From: Streptomyces sp. ISL-1
Lineage (GTDB): Bacteria > Actinomycetota > Actinomycetes > Streptomycetales > Streptomycetaceae
Direction of reading: 5' to 3'
Assembly: GCF_018614585.1 (NCBI RefSeq)
Contig: NZ_JAGGOI010000015.1
Span: 1-64,000, forward strand
DNA: 64,000 nucleotides
The translations under genes were made by a program, and so were the position numbers. Position 1 is the stretch's first letter. Each line of letters opens with the position of its first letter. Positions 41,829-50,283 of this stretch are shown in pieces. The notes under the pieces were generated by a model, which worked only from the letters and a program-made list of their open reading frames with translations, was not told the origin of the DNA and ran no database searches.

Positions 41829-42770
41829 TTGTCCGAGCAGTCAGTAGCCGAGTACCGGATCGAGGATCTGGCGCACCACAGCGGCGCCACCGTCCGTACG
41901 ATCCGCGCCTACCAGGACCGTGGACTGCTGCCGAAGCCGGAGCGGCGCGGGCGGGCCAATGTGTACGGCTCGACCCACCTCGCCCGGCTGCGGCAGATCG
42001 CGGACCTGCTCGACCGCGGCTACACGCTGGCCTCAATCAAGGAACTGCTGGAGGCCTGGGATGCCGGGCGCGGGCTCGGCGGGGTGCTCGGCCTGGTCGC
42101 CGAGGTTCAGGGGCCGTGGACCGACGAGGAGGCAGCCCGGATCACCCGTGCCGAGCTGGACCGGAAGTTCGGCGGGAAACCGGACGATGCTGCCGTGACG
42201 GAGGCGGTGGACCTCGGTGTGCTGGAGCGGGTCCCCGGCCACGATGACGAATTCCTGGTGCCCAGCCCCCAAGAGCTCACGGTGGCCGCCGAGTTGTATG
42301 CGGCGGGGGTGCCGCTACTGGCAATCTCCGGTCATCTGCGGGAACTTCGCGGCCAGGTGGAGCACATAGCTTCCCGTTTCCTGGAGTTCATGGCCGAGCA
42401 CGTCTTCGCGCGCTATCTGGGTCACCGGCCGCCGACCGACGCGGATGCGGCCGAGGCGGCGTCGCTGGTCCGGCGGCTGCGGCCGCTCGCACAGCAGACT
42501 GTCGACGCCGAACTGGCGCGTGCGATGCGGACGTTCGCCACCCGGCACCTTCAGGAGCATCTGGGTGTACAGGGGCCGCCGCCGGTGGACAGCGAGTCGC
42601 GTTCGGTGACGCTGCCGCCGGAGACAATCCGGGCGGTGCACCGTCTGGTTGGTCTGGAGAACGCGGCTGCCTTCATCGCGGCCGCAACCGAACGGGAGGT
42701 GCAGGCAAGAACCTTGGACGCCCTGACCTCAAATAACTGCGATTCCCGGCAATTTGACCAAAGGCCCTAA
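41829..42770 (+). CDS. MerR-family transcriptional regulator
   Basis: 313 aa. An N-terminal MerR winged helix (~9-77): DLAHHSGATVRTIRAYQDRGLLP, then ANVYGSTHLARLRQIADLLD. A long C-terminal helical region (~90-313) without Cys or metal motif suggests a small-molecule effector. The TTG at 41829 follows GAGGGAG. It lies 36 bases behind the hydrolase gene and is the likely regulator of this three-gene unit. Confidence 0.88.
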   Translation: MSEQSVAEYRIEDLAHHSGATVRTIRAYQDRGLLPKPERRGRANVYGSTHLARLRQIADLLDRGYTLASIKELLEAWDAGRGLGGVLGLVAEVQGPWTDEEAARITRAELDRKFGGKPDDAAVTEAVDLGVLERVPGHDDEFLVPSPQELTVAAELYAAGVPLLAISGHLRELRGQVEHIASRFLEFMAEHVFARYLGHRPPTDADAAEAASLVRRLRPLAQQTVDAELARAMRTFATRHLQEHLGVQGPPPVDSESRSVTLPPETIRAVHRLVGLENAAAFIAAATEREVQARTLDALTSNNCDSRQFDQRP

Positions 42771-42782
42771 AACGACGCCCTG

Positions 42783-42836
42783 TTGTCCACAGAAACGCCA
42801 ATTCCCTTGTGGATAACTACAGTTGGCTGTGGATCA
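42783..42836. promoter_or_regulatory. DnaA-box group upstream of kptA
   Basis: Perfect TTGTCCACA (plus, 42783-42791) and perfect TTATCCACA (minus, 42808-42816), plus one-mismatch TGATCCACA (minus, 42828-42836). All lie in the 122-base gap between the merR stop and the kptA start. Confidence 0.6.
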
Positions 42837-42892
42837 AACCTGCGGAGCGTTTTTTAGTGGCGCCGGAGCGAACCGACGTGCACGCTGACGAC

Positions 42893-43450
42893 ATGAACGC
42901 AAGTCCCGATGAACAACGCACCGTGAAGGTGTCGAAGTACCTCTCCAAGCATCTGCGGCACCAGCCGGACCGGCTCGGCATCACCCTCGACGAGAACGGC
43001 TGGGTGGCGGTCGACGAGCTGATCCGGGCCGCGGCCGCCCACGGCTTCCGGTTCACCCGCGCCGAGCTCGACCATGTCGTCGCCGTCAACGACAAGCGGC
43101 GCTTCACCATCGACGGCACGCGCATCCGCGCCAATCAGGGCCACACCGTCGAGGTCGATCTGGACCTCCCCCCGGCCGAGCCGCCCGCGTACCTCTACCA
43201 CGGAACCGTCGCCCTCAGCCTGGATGCAATCCGCGCCGAAGGCCTACGCCCGATGAAGCGCCACCATGTCCATCTCTCGCCCGAGCGCGAGACCGCAACC
43301 CGCGTCGGCGCCCGCCGCGGCCGCCCCGTCGTCCTCTCCGTACACGCCGGAGCGATGCACCGGGCGGGCCACCTGTTCCACGTCAGCGCCAACGGCGTCT
43401 GGCTCACCGGCGCCGTACCGCCGGAGTTTCTGCGCTTCCCCGGCGCGTAG
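42893..43450 (+). CDS. kptA: RNA 2'-phosphotransferase (Tpt1/KptA)
   Basis: 185 aa. It transfers a 2'-phosphate from RNA to NAD. Conserved features are SKYLSKHLRH (~12-21), NDKRRF, RANQGH, YHGT, and HVHLS with the following RPVVLSV. Length is normal. The bacterial role is unknown since bacteria lack the eukaryotic tRNA-splicing pathway. The ATG at 42893 is used because the family begins near VKVSKYLS; a longer frame begins inside the DnaA boxes. Confidence 0.93.
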   Translation: MNASPDEQRTVKVSKYLSKHLRHQPDRLGITLDENGWVAVDELIRAAAAHGFRFTRAELDHVVAVNDKRRFTIDGTRIRANQGHTVEVDLDLPPAEPPAYLYHGTVALSLDAIRAEGLRPMKRHHVHLSPERETATRVGARRGRPVVLSVHAGAMHRAGHLFHVSANGVWLTGAVPPEFLRFPGA

Positions 43451-43519
43451 GCCGCCGTCAACGGGTAGGCCGCCGTCAAAAGGGGTGGAGGCCATGAGGC
43501 CGCCGCCCCGAGGCCCGGC

Positions 43520-44419
43520 TCAGCGGGCCAGCTGGGCGAGGCCCTCCGTCGCGATCTGCTCGAAGACCGCCTGGTCCGCGGCGAAGTCCGAGTCCGGGAT
43601 CGGGGCGTGCACCGCGATCTCCGTGAAGCCGAGCTCGAAGTGCTTGCCCGCGAAGTCCACAAAGGCGTCGAGGGACTCCAGCACGCGGCCGGGTTCCGGG
43701 GTGAAACCGGTGAGCAGGATCTTGTCCAGGTCGGCCACATCCCGGCCGATGTCCACGCACGCCTTGCCGAGCTTCTCCATCTGCCCGCGCAGGGCCTCGA
43801 CCGACTGCTCGGGCGTGCCCGCCTCGAACAGCTTCGGGTCGCCGGTGGTCACCCATGCCTGCCCGTGCTTCGCCGCGAGCTTCAGCCCGCGCGGCCCGGT
43901 GGCCGCGACGGCGAACGGAAGCCGGGGCCGCTGCACACAGCCAGGGATGTTGCGGGCCTCGACTGCCGAGTAGAAGGTGCCCTCGTACGTCACGGAGTCC
44001 TCGGTCAGCAGCCGGTCGAGCAGCGGCACGAATTCCCCGAATCGGTCGGCCCGCTCACGCGCTGTCCAGGCCTCCTGGCCCAGCGCCGTCGCGTCGAAGC
44101 CCGTACCTCCGGCGCCGATGCCCAGAGTGATCCGTCCGCCGGAGATGTCGTCGAGCGAGATCAGGTCCTTGGCGAGGGTCACCGGGTGCCGGAAGTTCGG
44201 CGAGGTGACCAGGGTGCCGAGGCGCAGCCGCTCGGTGACGACGGCTGCGGCGGTCAGCGTTGGGACCGCGCCGTACCACGGGCCGTCGCGGAAGGACCGC
44301 CACGACAGGTGGTCGTAGGTGTACGCGGTGTGGAAGCCGAGCCGCTCGGCTCGGAGCCACTCGTCGCGGCCACCTTTGTGCCAAGGGCGGACAGGGAGAA
44401 TTACGGTACTCAAACGCAT
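43520..44419 (-). CDS. LLM-class (F420- or FMN-dependent) oxidoreductase
   Basis: 299 aa luciferase-like TIM barrel. It begins MRLSTVILPVRPWHKGG, then GFHTAYTYDHLSWR, LRLGTLVTSPNFRHPVTLAK, and GRITLGIGAGGTGFDA, as in F420-dependent enzymes. The substrate is unknown. ATG at 44419 has TACGCT six bases ahead and no ribosome site, so is probably leaderless. It is divergent from the HAD gene. Confidence 0.87.
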   Translation of the reverse strand: MRLSTVILPVRPWHKGGRDEWLRAERLGFHTAYTYDHLSWRSFRDGPWYGAVPTLTAAAVVTERLRLGTLVTSPNFRHPVTLAKDLISLDDISGGRITLGIGAGGTGFDATALGQEAWTARERADRFGEFVPLLDRLLTEDSVTYEGTFYSAVEARNIPGCVQRPRLPFAVAATGPRGLKLAAKHGQAWVTTGDPKLFEAGTPEQSVEALRGQMEKLGKACVDIGRDVADLDKILLTGFTPEPGRVLESLDAFVDFAGKHFELGFTEIAVHAPIPDSDFAADQAVFEQIATEGLAQLAR

Positions 44420-44431
44420 GCATCGAGCGTA
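44420..44431 (-). promoter_or_regulatory. -10 element of leaderless LLM oxidoreductase mRNA
   Basis: On the minus strand TACGCT-CGATGC-ATG. Confidence 0.4.
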
Positions 44432-44503
44432 CGTGGTGGCCGCGGAGTGCCGTGTGCGCACTCAAATGTGCGCCCTGTCGCACGCCCGTGCGCGGGCGTA
44501 CGA

Positions 44504-44515
44504 GAGAATGGATCT
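44504..44515 (+). promoter_or_regulatory. -10 element of leaderless HAD gene mRNA
   Basis: GAGAAT-GGATCT-GTG, again with six bases between hexamer and start. Confidence 0.4.
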
Positions 44516-45364
44516 GTGACCTCAGCTACCGATCCCCTCCCGCTGCCCGCTGTCCCCCGGCTGATCGCCACCGACCTGGACGGCACTCTGCTGCGCGACG
44601 ACAAGTCCGTGTCGGACCGTACGATCGCCGCCCTTGCCGCCGCCGAGGAGGCAGGAATCGAGGTCTTCTTCGTCACCGGACGGCCGGCCCGCTGGATGGA
44701 CGTCGTCAGCGCCCATGTCCACGGCCATGGGCTGGCCATCTGCGCCAACGGCGCGGCCGTCGTGGATCTGCACGCCGGCGGGAAGGTGCTGGAGGTCCGC
44801 GCCCTGGAGCGGAGCGTCGCCCTCGATGTCGTACGGACCCTGCGCGACGCCGCTCCCGGTACCTCCTTCGCGGTCGAGCTGACCACCGGCATCCATTACG
44901 AGCCGGACTACCCGCCGTTCCATCTCGACCCGGGCGCGACCGTCGCCGCCGCCGAGAAGCTGCTCGACGAGGCCCGTCCCGACGCCGGCGCCCCGGTGAT
45001 CAAGCTGCTCGCCCACCACCCCCAGCTGACGCCCGACGGCTTCCTCACCCTGGCTCGTACGGCCGCGGGTGAGCTCGCGTCCTTCACCCGCTCCAGCCCG
45101 ACCGCACTGCTCGAGGTCAGCGGCCTGGGCGTGAGCAAGGCCAGCACGCTGGCTCTCTGCTGCGCCCAGCGCGGGATCTCCTCCGACGAGGTCGTCGCCT
45201 TCGGGGACATGCCCAACGATGTGGAGATGCTGACCTGGGCCGGGACCTCGTACGCGATGGGCAACGCGCACCCGGACGTGATCGCCGCGGCCTCCGGACG
45301 GACTGTCGCGAACAACGAGGACGGCGTGGCGGTCGTCATCGAGCAGATCCTCAAGAACGTTTAG
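44516..45364 (+). CDS. Cof-type HAD phosphatase (paralogue)
   Basis: 282 aa. Motif [14 protein letters not shown] near residue 15, motif II FVTGRP, Lys in GVSKAST, motif IV FGDMPNDVEML. It is clearly related to the HAD protein after serS, with the same cap type but different specificity loops. Monocistronic, convergent with the M23 peptidase gene 24 bases on. Confidence 0.9.
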   Translation: MTSATDPLPLPAVPRLIATDLDGTLLRDDKSVSDRTIAALAAAEEAGIEVFFVTGRPARWMDVVSAHVHGHGLAICANGAAVVDLHAGGKVLEVRALERSVALDVVRTLRDAAPGTSFAVELTTGIHYEPDYPPFHLDPGATVAAAEKLLDEARPDAGAPVIKLLAHHPQLTPDGFLTLARTAAGELASFTRSSPTALLEVSGLGVSKASTLALCCAQRGISSDEVVAFGDMPNDVEMLTWAGTSYAMGNAHPDVIAAASGRTVANNEDGVAVVIEQILKNV

Positions 45365-45388
45365 CAGCGACCTGCCGGCAGCGGCCTC

Positions 45389-46438
45389 CTAGAGCCAGAC
45401 GCCGTGCTCGCGCAGCCAGTTCACCGGATCCACCCCGGACCCCAGATACGGCGTGAGCCGCACCTCGAAATGCAGGTGCGGCCCGGTCGAGTTGCCCGTG
45501 GTGCCGGTCTGTGCGATCCACTGCCCGGTGCGTACCTGATCGCCCTGGTCGACGGTGACCGCCGCCAGATGCGCGTACTGCGAGAAGTAGCCGCCCGGGT
45601 GCTGCACGACGACCTCGATCCCGAAGCCGCCGCCGCAGGAGACCGAGATCACCCGGCCCGCCCCGATCGCCCGCACCGGGGTCCCGATGCCGACCGCGAA
45701 GTCCTGGCCGGTGTGCCGCTTCGCCCAGCGCTGACCGGAGCTGTTGAACCCGGCGGACAGTCCGTAGTGCTCCACCGGCGCCACCCACGCCACACCCCGC
45801 GGCGGCTTACCCCCGCTGCGGCCGAGCTGTACGGCGCCCGAACACGTGCCTGCCGCCACGCTGCGGTCCGCCTCACCCTGCAGCTTCCACTGCGCGGACT
45901 CCAGCTTCGCTTCGATGGACCGCTTGATCGTCGCCAGCCGCTCCTCGCGTGCGTCGAGCTCGCGCCGGGCGGCCTGGGCCTTCCCCTCCGCCAGGCTTAC
46001 CCGCCGGCTGGCCTTCGCGGCCCGGCCGAGCAACTGGTCTACGGCCAGCTCCGCCTGCCAGGCCAGCCGCCGTCCGCGGAGCAGTTCGTCGGGATTCCTG
46101 GAGAGAAGCAGCTGAGCGGTGAGCGCGAGCGTCCCGCCGGTGCGGTACTGGGCACGGGCGACGCTGCCCACCTCCTCGCGGATCGTGTCGAGTTCATCCT
46201 GCAGGGCGTTCAGCTGTCTTTGCAGCCTGCCCGCCTTCTCGCGCTGTACCTCGGCGGTCCGCCTGCCCTGCTCATAGGTCTCGGTTGCCTTCGCGGCGTC
46301 GTCGAACAGCTGCACCACCTCGGCGCTGGTGCTGGCTTGTGGCCCGTCGGACGCCACGGCCCCGGGCGCGCTCGGACCAAGGAGCGCGCACAGCACAACC
46401 GGGACGAGCGGCAACCGGTCGCGATGTCTCAAGCGCAT
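45389..46438 (-). CDS. secreted M23-family peptidoglycan peptidase with coiled coil
   Basis: 349 aa. A signal peptide (RLPLVPVVLCALLGPSAPGAV) precedes a long coiled coil (~40-195, EKAGRLQRQLNALQDELDTI) and a C-terminal LytM domain. Zinc ligands are in HTGQD (~239-243) and HLHF (~322-325). It resembles EnvC/NlpD-type regulators or endopeptidases acting on the wall. GACGAT lies six bases before the ATG at 46438 with no ribosome site, suggesting a leaderless mRNA. Confidence 0.9.
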   Translation of the reverse strand: MRLRHRDRLPLVPVVLCALLGPSAPGAVASDGPQASTSAEVVQLFDDAAKATETYEQGRRTAEVQREKAGRLQRQLNALQDELDTIREEVGSVARAQYRTGGTLALTAQLLLSRNPDELLRGRRLAWQAELAVDQLLGRAAKASRRVSLAEGKAQAARRELDAREERLATIKRSIEAKLESAQWKLQGEADRSVAAGTCSGAVQLGRSGGKPPRGVAWVAPVEHYGLSAGFNSSGQRWAKRHTGQDFAVGIGTPVRAIGAGRVISVSCGGGFGIEVVVQHPGGYFSQYAHLAAVTVDQGDQVRTGQWIAQTGTTGNSTGPHLHFEVRLTPYLGSGVDPVNWLREHGVWL

Positions 46439-46581
46439 GCTCGGATCGTCGCCCGGAGCCGCGGTGATTCCTGGTACCCGTGAGGTGTCGTACCGCCACC
46501 TGGCCCAGTTTCCCGCCGAAGTCCGCGGATTTCCGACCGCCGTCCGAGGATTTCGCACCGACGACTCGAGGCCGGTAATGC

Positions 46582-49500
46582 CTATTTCACGAGGAAAGTC
46601 GCATTCCGCGGTCGGGTCGGCCGGTCATCCGGGGGCCGGGTACCCAGCAGGTCCGCCGCCCGCTCACGCTCCAGCATCCGCCGCAGCGGACCCTCGGCCG
46701 CGGCGAGCCCGGCGTAGGAACCACGCTGCACGATCCGTCCCGCCTCCAGGACGACGATCTCGTCGACGGCGTTCAGTCCTTGCAGCCGGTGCGTGATCAG
46801 CAGCGTCGTACGCCCCTCGGTCGCCGTCAGCAGATCTGCCGTCAGCGCGTCGGCCGTCGCCAGGTCGAGATGCTCGGCGGGCTCGTCGAGTACGAGTACG
46901 GGAAAGTCGGCGAGGAGCGCGCGGGCCAGCGCCAGCCGCTGCCGCTGACCGCCGGAGAGCTGCGCGCCGTGCTCGCCGACGAGGGTGTCGATGCCGTCGG
47001 GCAGCGCGTCGACCCAGTCCAGGAGTCTCGCCCTGCCCAGCGCCTGCCTGAGCTCGTCCTCCGTCGCCTCCGTACGCGCGAGCCTGAGGTTCTCCCTTAC
47101 GGAACTGTCGAAGAGATGCGCGTCCTGCGCACACAGCCCGACGAACCGCCGGACCGCGTCCCCGTCGAGCGCGGCCGCCCGGACGCCGCCGATCGTGTAC
47201 GTCCCCTCCCGGGCGTCCAGGAAGCGGAGCAGCACCTGCGCAAGGGTGGTCTTGCCCGAACCCGAGGTCCCCACGACGGCGATGCGCTTCCCCGCGGTCA
47301 GCGTCAGCTCGACGCCGTCGAGCGCGTCACGCTCCTGCCCGGCGTACCGGGCACGAAGGCCCCGCACTTCGAGCGGGAACGCCGTCCCGGGCGGGGTGGC
47401 CGGCGACTCCGGTTCGTGTACGGGGACGGGCGCATCCAGCACCTCGTACACCCGTTCGGCACTCCGCTTGACGCGCTGCCGGTACTGCACCGCCAACGGA
47501 AGTCCGCTGACCGCCTCGAACGCGGCGAGCGGAGTGAGCACCACGACCGCCAGGGACACCCCGTCGAGCCGCCCGTCACGCACCGCCTGCACCCCGGCGA
47601 ACGCGGCGCACACCACGGTCAGCCCGCAGGCCAGCGCGGAGAGCCCGCCGCCCAGCGCGGTGGCCGCGGCGCCCTGCGAGGCGATCCGCGTCAGCCACCG
47701 GTCGGCCTCCCGTGTCCTGTCCAGCCGACCCTTCAGCGCTCCGGCGACGGTCAGTTCGGCGGTCCCGCGCAGGAGGTCGACAACCCGGGTGGCCAACGCC
47801 CCGCGCGCAGGGGCGAGTTGCCGCTCGGCCCGCCGTGCGCAGGTTCCGCTGATCAGTGGGACGGCCACCCCGGCGACAAGCAGACCGAAGGCGAGTACCG
47901 CTCCCGCCTCGGGCAGCAGCCAGGCAGTGAAGCCGACGGACCCCGCCCCCACGACGAGGGCCACACCGACGGGCAGCAGCCAGCGCAGCCAATAGTCCTG
48001 CAGGGCGTCCACATCGGCGACGAGCCGGGACAGCAGATCGCCACGCCGGGTCTGCCGCAGCCCTGCGGGCGCGATCCGCTCCAGCCTGCGGTAGACGGCA
48101 ACCCGCAGCACGGCGAGCATCCGCAGCACGGCGTCGTGCGAGACGAGCCGCTCGGCGTACCGGAAGACGGCCCGCCCGATGCCGAAGGCGCGCGTCGCCG
48201 TCACGGCCACCATCAGATAGAGCACCGGTGGCTGCTCGGAGGCGCGAGAGATGAGCCAGCCGGATACGGCCATGAGTCCCACGGCGGACCCGAGAGCGAG
48301 ACTGCCGAGCAGCAGCCCGAGCGCGAAGCGCCCCCGCAGTTCCCCGGCCGTCCCACGCACCCGCGCAAGGGCAACCAGGTCAGACCCGGTGGAACGCAAC
48401 CACTCGGCACTGTCCGGCGAAGCCGGCGAACGCAGCCCCTCGTCCGAGCCGCCTCCCACACCGTCCGGCGAAGCCGACGGGCGTGGCAGTCCGGAGGGGG
48501 CCGGGGAACCCTCCGGTCTTCCCTCTTCCTCCAGAGGCGGGTGGGCGGGGAATTCCTCCACCCCGAAGCGGGGAATGTCCCCGGAAGGGCCGAACACCGC
48601 GGCGCTCCCAGGCTCCCGCAGTTCCACCACCGTGTCAGGCTCCCGCAGTTCCACCACCCTGTCCGCCACGGCCAACAGCGCCGGGCGATGGACCACCAGC
48701 AGAACCGTCCGCCCCTGCGCCAGCCGCCGAACCGCGTCGACGATGCCCGCCTCCGTCTCCCCGTCCAGCGCCGCAGTCGGCTCGTCGAGCAGCAGCAGCG
48801 GCCGGTCCGCGAGGAAGGCCCGGGCCAGCGCGAGCCGTTGGCGCTGACCGGCCGATATCCCCGCGCCGTCTTCCCCGAGCGGGCTGTCCGCACCCTGGGG
48901 GAGTGCGGCCACGAAGTCGTACGCCCCGGCGTCCCGCAGCGCGTCCCGCACCGCCGCGTCATCGGCGTCCGGCCGCGCCAGCCGTACGTTCTCCGTGACC
49001 GTCCCCGCGAAGAGATACGGGCGCTGCGGAACCCAGGCGATCTGCTCTCGCCACCGGTCCAGGTCGAGGCTCACAAGATCCGTGCCGCCGACCCGCACGC
49101 ACCCCTCGGCCGGCTCCACGAACCCCAGCAGCACGTCCAGCAGCGTCGACTTGCCGACGCCGCTCGGCCCGACCAGCGCGACCGTCTCTCCGGGCTCCAC
49201 CACCAGCGACGCCGCGTCCAACGACGCGCCGCTACGCCCCGCATGGCGAACGGTCACCCCGTCCAACTCCAGCCGCAGCGTGCCCGGGGTCTCCCCCGCA
49301 CCGCCGGCCCGCGGCTCGGTCTCCAGTACCCGGAAGATCTCCTCCGCGGCCGCAAGCCCCTCGGCCGCCGCGTGATACTGCGCCCCTACCTGCCGGATCG
49401 GCAGATACGCCTCGGGTGCCAGGATCAGGATCACCAGCCCCGTGTACAGATCCAGGTCCCCGTGCACCAGCCGCATCCCGATGCCGACGGCCACCAGCGC

Positions 49501-50277
49501 TACCGAGAGCGTCGACAGCAGCTCCAGCGCGAACGACGAGAGGAACGCGATCCGCAGCGTCCGCAGCGTGGCCCGCCGGTACTCAGAGGTGATGGACCGG
49601 ATCGACTCAGCCTGCGCCTTTGCTCGGCCGAATACCTTCAGCGTCGGCAGACCGGCGACGACATCCAGGAAGTGCCCCGACAGCCGTGACAGCAGCCGCC
49701 ACTGACGGTCCATCCGCGCCTGGGTGGCCCAGCCGATGAGCACCATGAACAGCGGAATCAACGGCAGCGTCACCACAATGACAGCCGCCGAGATCCAGTC
49801 CTCGGTCACGATCCGCGCCAGGACCGCCACCGGCACGACAACCGCGAGCCCCAACTGCGGCAGATAGCGCGAGAAATAGTCGTCCAGCGCGTCGACACCA
49901 CGGGTGGCGAGCGCGACCAGCGAGCCCGTGCGCTGCCGGCTCAGCCAGCCCGGCCCGAGCTCGGCGGCCCGCTCCAGCAGCCGCCCGCGGAGTTCCGACT
50001 TCACCGCCGCGCTCGCCCGGTGCGCAGCCAGTTCGGTCAGCCAGGAGACGACCGCCCGGCCGACCGCGACCGCCGCCAGCAGAGTCAGCGGCGTACCGAG
50101 TCCGGAGGTGGGGAGTCCCTCCTGGAAGGCCCCCACCACCACTTCGGCGATCAGCATGGCCTGGGCGACGACCAGCGCCGCCCCGACAAGTCCGAGGAGC
50201 ACCACCGCGATCAGAAAGCGACGGGTGGCCCGGGCGTACCGGAGCAGACGCGGGTCGATCGGTTTCACGTGAAACAT
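46582..50277 (-). CDS. cydCD: CydD-CydC fusion, thiol exporter for cytochrome bd assembly
   Basis: 1231 aa, two complete ABC half-exporters in one chain. CydD part: membrane domain ~15-300, Walker A GPSGVGKST (~366), LLLLDEPTAALDG. A ~60-residue Pro/Gly/Ser linker with a short tandem repeat (VVELREP twice) follows. CydC part: membrane domain ~640-920, Walker A GTSGSGKTT (~1002), LVLDEPAEHLD. It exports cysteine/glutathione-type thiols needed for heme insertion. The first codons (ATG TTT CAC GTG AAA C) contain a perfect parS. The GTG at 50268 is an alternative start with GGGGGA ahead. Last gene of cydA-cydB-cydDC. Confidence 0.93.
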   Translation of the reverse strand: MFHVKPIDPRLLRYARATRRFLIAVVLLGLVGAALVVAQAMLIAEVVVGAFQEGLPTSGLGTPLTLLAAVAVGRAVVSWLTELAAHRASAAVKSELRGRLLERAAELGPGWLSRQRTGSLVALATRGVDALDDYFSRYLPQLGLAVVVPVAVLARIVTEDWISAAVIVVTLPLIPLFMVLIGWATQARMDRQWRLLSRLSGHFLDVVAGLPTLKVFGRAKAQAESIRSITSEYRRATLRTLRIAFLSSFALELLSTLSVALVAVGIGMRLVHGDLDLYTGLVILILAPEAYLPIRQVGAQYHAAAEGLAAAEEIFRVLETEPRAGGAGETPGTLRLELDGVTVRHAGRSGASLDAASLVVEPGETVALVGPSGVGKSTLLDVLLGFVEPAEGCVRVGGTDLVSLDLDRWREQIAWVPQRPYLFAGTVTENVRLARPDADDAAVRDALRDAGAYDFVAALPQGADSPLGEDGAGISAGQRQRLALARAFLADRPLLLLDEPTAALDGETEAGIVDAVRRLAQGRTVLLVVHRPALLAVADRVVELREPDTVVELREPGSAAVFGPSGDIPRFGVEEFPAHPPLEEEGRPEGSPAPSGLPRPSASPDGVGGGSDEGLRSPASPDSAEWLRSTGSDLVALARVRGTAGELRGRFALGLLLGSLALGSAVGLMAVSGWLISRASEQPPVLYLMVAVTATRAFGIGRAVFRYAERLVSHDAVLRMLAVLRVAVYRRLERIAPAGLRQTRRGDLLSRLVADVDALQDYWLRWLLPVGVALVVGAGSVGFTAWLLPEAGAVLAFGLLVAGVAVPLISGTCARRAERQLAPARGALATRVVDLLRGTAELTVAGALKGRLDRTREADRWLTRIASQGAAATALGGGLSALACGLTVVCAAFAGVQAVRDGRLDGVSLAVVVLTPLAAFEAVSGLPLAVQYRQRVKRSAERVYEVLDAPVPVHEPESPATPPGTAFPLEVRGLRARYAGQERDALDGVELTLTAGKRIAVVGTSGSGKTTLAQVLLRFLDAREGTYTIGGVRAAALDGDAVRRFVGLCAQDAHLFDSSVRENLRLARTEATEDELRQALGRARLLDWVDALPDGIDTLVGEHGAQLSGGQRQRLALARALLADFPVLVLDEPAEHLDLATADALTADLLTATEGRTTLLITHRLQGLNAVDEIVVLEAGRIVQRGSYAGLAAAEGPLRRMLERERAADLLGTRPPDDRPTRPRNATFLVK
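50262..50275. promoter_or_regulatory. parS, ParB binding site
   Basis: A perfect 14-base palindrome GTTTCACGTGAAAC identical to the Streptomyces/Bacillus parS consensus. It lies across codons 1-5 of cydDC. parS sites in Streptomyces cluster around oriC. No other copy was seen in the window. Confidence 0.9.
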
Positions 50278-50283
50278 CCCCCA

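Noticed and set aside
46780..49689. A 969-codon plus-strand frame opposite cydDC
   Set aside because: Antisense shadow of two ABC half-transporters with intact Walker motifs; no domain in the translated text and no ribosome site.
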